This document shows positions 11,855-20,321 of a stretch of 64,000 nt of DNA, piece after piece. The DNA lies in NCBI GenBank assembly GCA_963575745.1, contig CAUYUJ010015513.1, positions 142,001 through 206,000 of the forward strand, given 5' to 3'. The position numbers and the translations under genes were made by a program. Each line of letters starts with the position of its first letter. Position 1 is the stretch's first letter. The DNA is from Prorocentrum cordatum. Its lineage: Eukaryota > Sar > Dinophyceae > Prorocentrales > Prorocentraceae. The notes under the pieces are model-generated. The model made no database searches and had not been told where the DNA came from. It worked only from the letters and a program-made list of their open reading frames with translations.

Positions 11855-12463
11855 GTGGATGGCAGCTGCGTTTTTTGTTGCCACTCTCCGCAGGCCAAGC
11901 GGTGGGGTCTAGCCAGAGCTCTGCGCAGGGCCGTCGGACGCGTTCACATCACCAAATTCTACATCCGCCACACTTCCCGGCTCAACCGCACAGACTCGAA
12001 TGCAGAGGTGGAGACCGATTTCGAGGTGGATGAGGAAGAAGTCGACGATGCCAATGAACTCGTCAATTTGATTACGAATTCTTCTGACGACATTCAGAAT
12101 GAGACCGATAGCGCCATGTTGGAGCAGGATTGGACGAACGAGACGTCGTCTGTAATCGAGGCGCCTGTCACGATGGATCTTACCGCTGTGGAATCTGCAG
12201 AAGTGGTCATCGAAGAATCAGAAAAGGCACACACAAATGAGGCGTTCCTCCTCATCCTCCTCCTTCGATCTCCTTCGAGGACCGAAGGAGTTGGCATCTC
12301 CTCATTGGCGGAAGGCGGCGGAAGGGCGCAGAAGCCCACGGGGAACGAAAGCGAGGGCAGCTCCGCTGGCGGAAGCTGGCCAAAGGCCAACGGAAGTTGG
12401 CGGAAGTATAAGTCTGTCCATTCCTCCTCCTCCTCTTCCTCCTCCTCCCAAGATTTGGCTTAA
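11855..12463 (+). CDS. Acidic hypothetical exon (uncertain)
   Basis: An open frame of about 200 codons whose middle (roughly residues 45-130) is rich in Glu, Asp, Ser, Thr and Asn, without being a simple repeat, for example EVDEEEVDDANELVNLITNS. Amino-acid use differs from the Arg/Pro/Gly-rich shadow frames around it. The last ~40 codons run into a CTC tract and an M1 element and are unlikely to be coding. It may be an upstream exon of the VWD-like gene that follows on the same strand, or an unrelated pseudo-exon. I recognise no family. Confidence 0.3.
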   Translation: MDGSCVFCCHSPQAKRWGLARALRRAVGRVHITKFYIRHTSRLNRTDSNAEVETDFEVDEEEVDDANELVNLITNSSDDIQNETDSAMLEQDWTNETSSVIEAPVTMDLTAVESAEVVIEESEKAHTNEAFLLILLLRSPSRTEGVGISSLAEGGGRAQKPTGNESEGSSAGGSWPKANGSWRKYKSVHSSSSSSSSSQDLA

Positions 12464-12618
12464 GTCGGGCGTGTCCCTCTACAGGGGGAATATTCACACG
12501 TAGCCTAGAAATAGTCGGGGCACTACTTTTCTACTATTTGGAATTCGTTTTGCATTTGCTTGGAATATTTCTCATCTGTCCTCCAAAATCCGCCTGTAGG
12601 AGGACATGCTCAACCTAA
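12460..12618. mobile_element. M1 inverted-repeat element, copy 1
   Basis: A 159 bp non-coding element. It begins TTAAGTCGGGCGTGTCCC and ends in the inverted complement, TTAGGTTGAGCATGTCC. Flanking octamers GATTTGGC (12,452-12,459) and GGTTTGGC (12,619-12,626) match at 7 of 8 positions, as expected of an 8 bp target-site duplication. Confidence 0.8.
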
Positions 12619-12675
12619 GGTTTGGCGCCAGGTTTTGTCGGTTCAGGGGTTATTGAACTCGCCAAGTGGCCCGCG

Positions 12676-12984
12676 GTACGCGCAGACTTCGTGGGTCGGC
12701 GCCGGACCCCCTCCCAAACACCCTCTGCACCGGCGCGCGGAGCGCGCCAATGGCGGCGCCAGGGGCGCCGACCCGGAGTGCGAGGAGGGGGGTCCAGCGT
12801 TGAGTCGGGCTTGTCCCTCTACAGGAGGAACATTCAAAAATTGCCAAAAAATGTCTGGGGACGATGTTTTGACTATCTTTGAGTGTTGTTTACATATTTG
12901 TTGATTGTTCGCCCAAAATCCGCCGGTAGGGGGACATGCCCGACCTACGTCCAGCGCCGACCCGAGAAACCCGCGTCGAGCTTC
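12676..12984. mobile_element. M2 inverted-repeat element, copy 1, interrupted by M1
   Basis: The left arm contains GGGTCGGCGCCGGACC and the right arm, once the nested M1 copy 2 is removed, reads GGTCCAGCGCCGACCC. The arms extend outward through CGCAGACTTC and GAAACCCGCG. Its interior is GC-rich and non-coding. It therefore predates the M1 insertion inside it. Confidence 0.6.
12800..12948. mobile_element. M1 inverted-repeat element, copy 2
   Basis: A 149 bp element with TTGAGTCGGGCTTGTCCC at the left and the complement of GTAGGTCGGGCATGTCCC at the right. It is flanked by perfect 8 bp direct repeats GTCCAGCG (12,792-12,799 and 12,949-12,956). Removing the element and one octamer restores the right arm of an M2 element. 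Confidence 0.9.
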
Positions 12985-13022
12985 GAACATCGAAGAACCA
13001 AAAGCGGCATGAGCAGAAGTTG

Positions 13023-13157
13023 TCGGCCGTCCGCACGGATCTCTTGGATCGGTGTTGGGCCCGCTCATAGCGGCGCCACCGGCGCCGCCCCTGGCGCTCC
13101 GCGAGGCCAGGGAAGGCGGTCCAGCGCAGATCGAGAAATTCGTGCGGACCGTCGAAA
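13023..13157. mobile_element. M2 inverted-repeat element, copy 2
   Basis: Left arm GTCCGCACGGATCTCTTGG then ATCGGTGTTGGGCC; right arm, read as the complement, GTCCGCACGAATTTCTCG then ATCTGCGCTGGACC. The interior is GCGCC-rich. No reading frame spans the arms. Confidence 0.65.
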
Positions 13158-13386
13158 GTTTAATGTTGTATGCCGTTGTTCTTCTTCTGGAAGGGTTTAG
13201 GCTTACGCTTGCAGTAAGGGGTTTGCCAAAGGTTTGCCACGAAGCCCCTGCTGGGGCCTCGGTTGCGCTCTGATGTGCGAGAAACGCCAGGGGAAGACTA
13301 TGATTAGGGAACTTCGAGCCCCTTCCGAGACCAAAAAGGACCTCATCCCAAAGTTTTGACTGCATGCCGTTTTGGAAGCCTTCCAG

Positions 13387-13563
13387 GTCACCGAAGCGCC
13401 CACCGCAGCGCCCACCGCAGCACCCACTCCGGCGCCCACCCCGAGCCCCACGCCGAGCCTCTCGCCAGCTCCCACGCCGAGCCCCAGCCCCGTCGCAGGC
13501 CCTGTGAGCGCCGTGGGCGATCCCCACCTGCAGAACGTGCATGGCGAGAAGTTTGATCTGATG
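13387..13563 (+). CDS. VWD-like secreted protein, exon 1 of the visible part
   Basis: Starts after a CCAG acceptor and is open in phase 0 for 59 codons. It encodes a Pro/Thr/Ser linker (TEAPTAAPTAAPTPAPTP) followed by SAVGDPHLQNVHGEKFDLM. The GDPHLxxxHGxxFD core resembles the start of a von Willebrand factor type D domain, and I know this exon type from dinoflagellate gene sets. The likely donor is GT directly after the ATG codon at 13,561. The continuation, GNHVLVHIP, is found ten kilobases downstream at 23,742 in the same strand and phase. Earlier exons are not identified. Function is unknown; an extracellular or cell-surface role is suggested by the linker and domain type only. Confidence 0.6.
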
Positions 13564-14000
13564 GTGGAGGTCGTAGGGCGCCAACTATGTCCTGAGATCC
13601 AGGCGTCGCGAGTATTCACGCCCGGCGTGTTCTCCCAGCTTCAGTCCCCCGGGTCTTTCGGAGTGCCCAGGTCGAGAAATGCCGCAGAGAGGTAGGATCT
13701 CGGGCTCAAGGGACGTGATGTCGCACGATTCTGCAACTTTTCCGCGACGTCAGACCCCAGGGTACACCCATCCATTGTGGCGTCTTGAAGGAATCACGAC
13801 GGAAGGTGTCTGGTCACTTTCTCCTCCGGGGGCCTTTGCCAGATCCCGTGGCCGTGTAACGAGTCAGGGTGAGCAGCAGGTCCCCGGGAAGTGTGCGAGA
13901 CTTCTCGGAGCCCACGATGTGGAAACGCACGACGTCGGGGGCCTGAGTATACATTTGATGGGCCGAGTTTCCACCACCACTACCATAGGCAGGAGAGGGA

Positions 14001-14140
14001 GGCGGGAGAAAGAGGGGGAGGAGGAAGAGGAGGAGAAGGAGGAAGAGAAGGAGGAGGAGGAGGAGGAAGAGGAGGAGGAAAAGGAGGAGGAGGAGGAGGA
14101 AGAGGAGGAGGAGGAGGAGGAGGAGGAGGAGGACAAGGAC
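14001..14140. repeat. (GAG)n tract
   Basis: GAG/GGA triplets with AAG interruptions, inside the long intron of the VWD-like gene. Confidence 0.95.
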
Positions 14141-14379
14141 CTCCACATCCTCCCTCCTCCCCCGTCCTACTTTTGGCACGATTCCGGTCACGCCCCGCTC
14201 GGGCCGAGGAACGGCGCATGCGCCTCCCCGGCCAGGCCACCGGCCCCGGGCCCAGGGTGGGCCCGGGGGCAGGATCGGGCCCGGGGCCAGAGGACCGATC
14301 AAGGCACAGGGAAGAAGATCGGGGGCGGCCCACTTGGATCGCCGCGGTGGTTGCGAAGGGGATGGGGGGGGGGTTAGAG

Positions 14380-14555
14380 TTAGGTCGGGCCTGTCCCCCT
14401 ACAGAGGGGATTTTCGACGAAAAATAAAAATATTTCAAAATACCCCAAGAAGGTCAAAAAATATTCCAAAAATACTCCCCAGACTATTTTTGGATTATTT
14501 GGGGGGATTTGTTTTTCGTCGAAAAGACCCTGCATGGGGGACAGGCCCGACTTGT
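14380..14555. mobile_element. M1 inverted-repeat element, copy 3
   Basis: A 176 bp element and the most hairpin-like copy: beyond the TTAGGTCGGGCCTGTCCC terminus, the arms continue with GATTTTCGACGAAAAA against TTTTTCGTCGAAAAGA. Flanking octamers GGTTAGAG (14,372-14,379) and TGTTAGAG (14,556-14,563) match at 7 of 8. Confidence 0.85.
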
Positions 14556-14689
14556 TGTTAGAGGTGGATGCTAAAGTGGGTTTTGTCTGGCCTCGCCCAC
14601 CTTATCAGTGGGTTACAAGCATCCCATGTTGTTCAGGATGATGAGGTAACTCCGCTAAGGGGGCTCCGCCCACTTGGCCCAGTTCTGCA

Positions 14690-14760
14690 CGCCCTCAAGC
14701 CATTTACGGCACGTGCAACCCCCTTCTAAGCTGGGTCAGGCTGGATAGAACCCACCTGAA
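14690..14760. repeat. Dispersed repeat, also at 17,783-17,850
   Basis: Both sites share the words CACGTGCAACCC, AGAAGCTGGG or TAAGCTGGG, and CTGGAACCC or ATAGAACCC in the same order and spacing. Their nature is unknown. Confidence 0.5.
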
Positions 14761-14814
14761 CATCCACCTGTGTCGCCCTATCCTCTTAGCAACCCCCGCG
14801 GCGATCCAAGAAGA

Positions 14815-14965
14815 GGGGGGTGATGACTAGGGAGGGGGGGATATCATGGCGGAGGCCATGACATCGCCCCAGATGTCATGGTGCCTCCTCTTGTTCCAAC
14901 ACGTCCCTGGCCCCCCCCCTGGGCCGCGCACGTGCCGCCGGCCATGATGTGCACCCCTCCACCTC
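14815..14965. repeat. Dispersed repeat pair, copy 1
   Basis: About 150 bp matching 16,312-16,460: GGTGATGACTAGG, TCATGGCGG-GCCATGA, CCCAGAT-TCATGG, ACGTCCCTGG and GGGCCGCGCAC occur in the same order in both. Each copy follows GC-rich or GAG-rich sequence and precedes C-tract/CTCTTGG words. Confidence 0.75.
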
Positions 14966-15102
14966 TTGGACGCCCCCCTCTTGGACGCCTCCGCAGAAAA
15001 CAGCTGCAGAAACGTTAGAAACGTGCACCCCCCCCCTCTTGGACGCCCCCCTTTTGGACGCCCCCGAAGATAGCTACGGAAACACAGCAGAAGCGCTGAG
15101 GA

Positions 15103-15193
15103 ACGCGCGGGATTCCCGGATCGGCGCTGGACGACCCCCCCCCCCCAGGCGCCGCCAGGGGGGCCCAGCGCCGACCCGCGGAGCCCGCGCGTC
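15103..15193. mobile_element. M2 inverted-repeat element, copy 3 (short)
   Basis: Left arm CGCGCGGGATTCCCGGATC then GGCGCTGGAC; right arm, as the complement, CGCGCGGGCTCCGCGGGTC then GGCGCTGGGC. Only about 25 bp of C-rich spacer remains between the arms. Confidence 0.6.
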
Positions 15194-15239
15194 ACTTCGG
15201 GCTCGCACGCTTTTACGTCGGCGCCTGCTGCCCCAAGAC

Positions 15240-15427
15240 TTGGGTCGGGCGTGCCCCCCTGCAGGCCGATCTTCGGCGAACAATAGGAAGAGTCCAAAAA
15301 GATCTCCCAAAAGAGCTCCAGAAAATGCTCGAAACATCGCCCCCCGACTACTGTTTCGACTGTTTGTTCGATTCTTGTTTGACTATCTTTGGACATTTCC
15401 TCCCGTAGAGGGACACGCCCGACCCGG
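15240..15427. mobile_element. M1 inverted-repeat element, copy 4
   Basis: Termini TTGGGTCGGGCGTGCCCC and, inverted, CCGGGTCGGGCGTGTCCC. Flanking octamers CCCAAGAC and CCCAGGGC agree at 6 of 8, so a target duplication is possible but weaker than for copies 1-3 and 5. Confidence 0.75.
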
Positions 15428-15603
15428 CCCAGGGCGAGCCCCTGCGCTCGGAGCGGGGCGGGGGCCGAGGCGGCGGCGGCTCGCGGGCCGCGCAAGGGGG
15501 GGGCCCGTCGCACCGCGTGCTCGTGACCCCGAGCAGGGCCCCGCCCCGTCGCGGCGGCGGCGGCGGCCTGGCTCGGGGGCGGCAGAGAGGGGGGTGATGA
15601 CTA

Positions 15604-16190
15604 GGAGGGGAGGAGGAGGAGGAGGAGGAGGAGGAGGAGGAGGAGGAGGAGGAGGCGGAGGAGAGGAGGAGGACGAGGAGGACGAGGAGGACGAGAGGAG
15701 GAGGAGGAGGAGGAGGAGGAGGAGGAGGAGGAGAGGAGGAGGTGAGGAGGAGGAGGAGGGAGGAGGGGGAGGGGAGGGGGAGGGGGAGGGGGAAGAGGAG
15801 GAGAGGAGGAGGAGGCGGAGGAGGAGGAGGAGGACGAGGAGGAGGACGAGGACGAGGAGGAGGGGGAGGGGGGGAGGGGGAGGGGGAGGGGAGGAGGGAG
15901 GAGGAGGAGGAGGAGGAGGAGGAGGAGGAGGAGGAGGAGGAGGAGGAGGGAGGAGGAGGAGGGAGGAGGAGGAGGAGGAGGAGGAGGAGGAGGAGGGGAG
16001 AGAGGGGAGGAGGGAGGAGGAGAGGAGAGGAGGAGGAGGAGGAGGGAGGAGGAGGGGGGGAGGAGGGGAGGAGGAGGAGGAGGGGAGGAGGAGGAGGAGG
16101 AGGAGGAGGAGGAGGAGGAGAGGAGGAGGAGGAGGGAGGAGAGGGGGAGGGGGGGGGGGGGGGGAGGGGAGGGGGAGGAGAGGAGGAGGA
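15604..16190. repeat. Long (GAG)n/(GGA)n tract
   Basis: Almost 600 bp of purines on the + strand, the longest such tract here apart from 61.6-62.2 kb. All three frames are open on both strands, giving spurious poly-Glu, poly-Arg, poly-Gly, poly-Pro, poly-Ser and poly-Leu translations. Confidence 0.95.
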
Positions 16191-16311
16191 CAAGTGCAAC
16201 CCAAAGACGGGCCCGTCGAAGTCTGGGCGGGCAGTTCTTTTCGTGTCGCTCCACTGCGTGTTGCGTGCCCGGCCCTCCCTGGGTCCTCTCGGGGTCGGGG
16301 GCGGAAAAGAG

Positions 16312-16460
16312 GGGGGTCATGATTAGGGGGAGGTGGATGTCATGGCGGGGGCCATGATATGTCCCCAGATTTCATGGCGCCTCTTCTTATTTCACTACGT
16401 CCCTGGTCCCCCCGCTGGGCCGCGCACATGCCGGCGGCCATGATTTGCACCCCCCCCCCT
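16312..16460. repeat. Dispersed repeat pair, copy 2
   Basis: Second copy of the 14,815-14,965 repeat, in the same orientation; see that entry for the shared words. Confidence 0.75.
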
Positions 16461-16741
16461 CTTGGGCACCCCCCTCTTGGCCGCTCCCGACTGGCGGCCC
16501 GCACAGAATCGTGTATAGCCAGGACCCCTGGTAAGGGGACCGGTTTAGTAGTAGGGCCCCAGAGCCCCTAAGGTGGCCACAGGATCTTTGAACCAGGTCT
16601 GCCGTAGCTGGAGTTTTTCGTGTGGCGGCAGCTCCGGTCAGTGGAACGGGGCGGGGGGGGGTCCCCCAGTACACATCACTAAACCAGGTCCCACTAAACC
16701 CAGTTCTGCCAACGCCCGACAGAAGTCGGTTGTTGCCAGAA

Positions 16742-17107
16742 TTAGGTCGGGCGTGTCCCTCTACAGGAGGAATATACAGTGGGGGCGCGCATCAAGAAAC
16801 CATATGCTTTTCGCCAGGGTGTCCTGGGTGTCTTCGCTCCTCGCGCCGCGCGGCGACTTCCCGCAGCCGTCGAAGGAGCTGTTGCGTTCAGGGTGCTCCA
16901 GGTTTCCCTTCAGGTGCACTTCGCGCACGGGTTCTCAGGGTTGGGTTTCTTGCGAGGGTTTCTTGCGGCCGCGTCCGCACTGTATTCAAAAGTGGTCAAA
17001 AAATAGTCTGGGGACGATCTGTTGATTTTGAGCAGTTGTTGATCATTCTTGGGGTATGCTTTATTTCTCGTCCAAAGTCGACCTGTAGGGGGGCATGCCC
17101 GACCTGA
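16742..17107. mobile_element. M1 inverted-repeat element, copy 5 (long)
   Basis: At 366 bp this is the longest copy. The termini are TTAGGTCGGGCGTGTCCC and, inverted, TCAGGTCGGGCATGCCCC. Flanking octamers TGCCAGAA (16,734-16,741) and TGCTAGAA (17,108-17,115) match at 7 of 8. About 200 bp of GC-rich sequence near 16,790-16,980 is absent from other copies. The subterminal TTTATTTCTCGTCCAAA matches copy 7. Confidence 0.85.
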
Positions 17108-17127
17108 TGCTAGAAGGAAGGGCCCCC

Positions 17128-17244
17128 GGCCCAAGGTGCCCCCAGGATTTCCAGGGAGGCCCCCACGGCCTCCTCAGCACCCCATCGCGAGGGCCAGGGG
17201 GCCCCCCGGGATGGAGCGACAAGCTGGGGGCACCTTGGGCCAAG
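17128..17244. repeat. Inverted repeat with GC-rich loop
   Basis: GGCCCAAGGTGCCCCCAG at the left is the exact complement of CTGGGGGCACCTTGGGCC at the right, with about 80 nt between them. It begins about 20 bp after M1 copy 5 and could be another small inverted-repeat element. Confidence 0.6.
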
Positions 17245-17552
17245 GGTACACGCCAGTCGTTGAAAGTAGGTATTTCTGGATTCCCAGATCCCAACCTACT
17301 TCAAGCGCCTTCCTACGTCAAGAGTCGAGCGGTTTTCCTTCTTTCCTCCGCTTCAGGGGGCGGACGGAAGTCCAATCTACTTCCAACGCTTTCGTGCTTC
17401 ATGTGTCTACCCACTTCTTCCGACTAGCGTGTACTTTTTAGCAACCCCCGAGCAGAAAGGGGGGGCGCACAGGCGGGGGGGGGCTTCTAAGAAGGCAGGG
17501 GTGCTCAGAGGGCAGCCTCCTGCTCCTGCTCCTGCTCCTGCTCCTCAACCTC

Positions 17553-17625
17553 TCCTCCTCCTCCTCCTCCTCCTCCTCCTCCTCCTCCTCCTCCTCCTCC
17601 TCCTCCTCCTCCTTCTCCTCCTCCC
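17553..17625. repeat. (CTC)n tract
   Basis: About 24 CTC triplets, preceded by CTGCTC hexamers at 17,517-17,545. Confidence 0.95.
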
Positions 17626-18035
17626 CTCCGCGTCTGCGCCGACAACGGCGCGTGAGCTGCCCGCGTAAGGTCGCGCTTATGCGCCCTCGCTTCCGGCGTG
17701 GCGTGCTGCACTGGCGGCCCGCGCGAGCCACCGCGCAGGGTCCTTGTGTCATTTCGCGGCCTCACCACCCTGAGCCACACAAGGCCACGTGCAACCCACT
17801 CAGAAGCTGGGCTGGGCCAGCTGGAACCCGCCTTGGCGCCCACCTCGAGCCCCCGCCTACCCCCGGCGACCACCGCGGCGCTCCGAGCACCTCCTCCGAC
17901 CGACGCGCCCGGCAGGCCGCCCGGCCCCTCCATGACGAGGCCCCCGCCCGTCCGAGAAGCGCCCCCGGGGCCGCGTCCCCCGGGGGGGAGCCGCCCCCTC
18001 GCGCCCCCCCCTTGCCCTATAGCGCGTGCCGCCGC

Positions 18036-18195
18036 GGAGGGGGCCGCCGAGGGGGCCGCCCGAGGGGGCCGCCCGAGGGGGCCGCCCGAGGGGCCCCACC
18101 GAGGGGCCCGCCGAGGGGGCCCCCCGAGGGGGCCCGCCGGGGGGCCCGCCGAGGGGCCCGCCGAGGGGCCCGCCGAGGGCCTCCAGGGGGGAGGC
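18036..18195. repeat. GC-rich minisatellite (GCCGAGGGGGCCCGCC-like)
   Basis: Roughly ten diverged 15-18 nt units. Gly/Arg/Pro-rich frames across 17.65-18.8 kb on both strands depend on this composition, and I do not accept them as genes. Confidence 0.8.
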
Positions 18196-18854
18196 CGCTC
18201 CTCCCGCCCAGCGCGGCTGCCGCCGCCTCGGCTCGCCCTCCTCGGCTCGGCGACTGCCAAGGGGAACTCGTTGCGCTGGGATGCGGTCTGCGATGGGCAC
18301 CCGTCGGGGCCTGGGGAGCGACGACGCTGTCCTCGTCGGGCCGCATCGGGGCGCGGCGGAGAGCTCCGTGGAGGTCCTCGCCCGCGGTCCAGCGTGCCCC
18401 TCTTGCAGACCACACCCCTCTGCAAACCACACCCTTCGGACATTCGCCGATCGGCGGGGCCCCGCCCAGGCTCCACCCCAGGAGTGGCGGGCAGGTTCGA
18501 GGTTCTGGGTTCCGTGAGGTTTTCTGCATCCTTGGGCCTGTGGAGACCTCTTTCGGGCCCCAGGGCCGTGAACAGCGGATGCCAGGTGAGAAACCGATCT
18601 AGGTGCACCCGGGCACCCGGGGAGGGGTCTGGGGACCGATTTTGAGCTACTTTGGTTCCATACCCCCTCATGGCCGATGATCTGGGGTCCTGAGTAAGAC
18701 CCCCGCTCTCTCGAGCCGCGTGCAGCCGTTGCGACGGGAGCTTCCCAGCGGGCCCGGGCGAGCGTCGAAGCGTACTGGTGTATGAGATGTGGCGTCGAAG
18801 AGCTAGAGACGGCACGAGAATGATCCATCGGAGCTCTGGAAGTTTATGTTGATT

Positions 18855-19110
18855 CAGGTTGTTGCTGCTTCTGTGTCTGCGATTGGCGTCATCTGGGGAT
18901 CCATTTCGATCCGATCGATCAGATTCAATGCCGATTTCGGCCAGCTGGATCCGATTCGATTTCGCACGATTCGTTCGATCCGATGCGGCTGGATGCTTGC
19001 ACAGCGCAGTTGCGTATCCAGGCGCAGTCGATGCGATTCGATTTCAGCTCCGCATCGATGCATCCCGATTGGATGCTCGTTCCGACGCGGTGGGATTTCG
19101 CGATCCGGCG
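18855..19110. repeat. Degenerate GATTCGATCCG repeats
   Basis: Words such as CGATTCGATTTC, GATCCGATTCG and GATGCGATTCG recur every 20-30 nt. A similar block lies around M1 copy 6 at 24,100-24,310, beyond the other side of LINE A. Confidence 0.6.
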
Positions 19111-19139
19111 GTGCTGGCTGATCCCGTCTCCCTGCGGAT

Positions 19140-19200
19140 GAAGGGTTTCTCCGAAGGGCTTAGGCGACCCGTCCTCCTCCTCCTCCTTCTCCTCCTCCTC
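19140..19200 (-). repeat. Sequence shared with 63,270-63,330
   Basis: Read on the - strand, a GGA tract is followed by ACGGGTCGCCT, AGCCCTTCGGAGAAACCCT. The + strand near 63,270-63,325 has the same order with two or three differences. It directly adjoins the inverted end of LINE A here. Confidence 0.75.
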
Positions 19201-19258
19201 CGCCTCCTCCCTCCTCCTCCTCCCTCCTCCTCCTCCTCCTCCTCCTCCTCCTCCTCGG
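19170..19258. repeat. (CTC)n tract flanking LINE A on the left
   Basis: CTC triplets on the + strand run up to the last recognisable LINE A codon. A second CTC tract in the same orientation abuts the other end of the element at 23,616. Confidence 0.95.
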
Positions 19259-19261
19259 AAA

Positions 19262-19662
19262 AACTGGGCCAGAAATGATAGCACTGACAAGGCTTGGGTG
19301 GAGTAGGAGCGGAGGGAGGCATCAGAGGGGGCACGAGTGGTGGGGATGATGTAGGCTCGCTCTAGCCATTTCTGCTCGGCCGATTTCCATTGATCGAGGT
19401 TGGTGGCTCCTGGGCCAATTTGGACCCCCAGGTACCGGGCGAAACTGGAAACTTTAAATCTCGACCATTCTGGAATCAGCCGTAGCAGCTGCGATTCGAT
19501 CTCTAGGCGCACGTCCGGAGAGACCTCGCACCATAATGGCACGAGCACTGTTTTCGCGGCTTGCAAATGCAATGCCGCTAGCCGCTCAGAGGCCTCGAAA
19601 ACGGGGCGCACGCTCAGGAGGTGCTCGAATCTCTTCAGCATGGCCCCACGTCGTCCGCGCAT
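19262..19662 (-). pseudogene. LINE A reverse transcriptase, thumb region
   Basis: Continues the RT domain after a frameshift near 19,640-19,660. Contains AAKTVLVPLW, which corresponds to MAKTVVVPLW in LINE B, and then FARYLGVQIGPGA (LINE B: ASYLGFKIGPA), the usual LG motif after the RT palm. The frame then runs into the CTC tract, where it is no longer element sequence. Confidence 0.75.
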
Positions 19663-20294
19663 GCTCCGGCGTCGCCCTTGCCGGTGGCGACGATCTCACG
19701 ATGTAGGTGCCGCAGTATGGGGTCCATTGCCATCGCCCATAAAGTTCCCGACAACGGGCAACCTTGGGCGACGCCGCCTGTGGCCCAGAACATCGGCACG
19801 TGGAGGTGCCCAATGCGGCTGAAGACCAAGCCGTTCTCGTAGAGCGACATGATGGCGTTGATGTACCCGTCAGGCAAGAGGAATCGTCGGAGGACTCTCC
19901 AAAGCCACCCCCGCGCCAGCGAAGGGAAGGCCGCCTTCACGTCGAAGCTGATGAAGCATGGCTTGGCCTCGACCGCATCCAACTGGTTCGAAGCGATGCG
20001 CGATTGGGCGTCCAGCCGTGCAACATGCTGGATAAACTGGCGCTGCGGGATGAAGCCCTGCTGGATGACGTGGACTTCCTGCTGCGCCACGGTCTTCAGC
20101 TTCAAATTGATCGTGGCCGCAAGGAGTTCGCTGTCCGTGTTCTTGAGCAGGAGTGGTCGTAGCGCATGTGGATGCCGTAGTATTTCAACGCGGTCCTCGA
20201 ACTCGTCGCCTTTCGGCAACATCACCAAATCTCCATAATTGAGACCAGGTGGCACCGGGTGGCCGGCAAAGATGCGCAGCAGCATGCCGAACAA
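19635..20294 (-). pseudogene. LINE A reverse transcriptase, palm region
   Basis: RT motifs in order: PHALRPLLLKNTD (fingers), GFIPQRQFIQHV, FDVKAAFPSL (motif A, first catalytic Asp), GVAQGCPLSGTLWAMAMDP (motif B) and ACADDVG (motif C). The position before ADD is Cys rather than the usual Tyr or Phe. A stop in this frame just after motif C and the change of frame relative to both neighbours make the copy inactive as read, unless the shifts are sequencing errors. Confidence 0.8.
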
Positions 20295-20321
20295 GCACTC
20301 GACGAACTTATCATTGGCCTG

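Noticed and set aside
15348-16326. Proline-, glycine- or glutamate-rich frames across the 15.6-16.2 kb tract
   Set aside because: Generated by (GAG)n; all frames are open at once.
17505-18828. Gly/Arg/Pro-rich frames of over 300 codons on both strands
   Set aside because: Depend on a GC-rich minisatellite and extreme GC content; no domain recognised.
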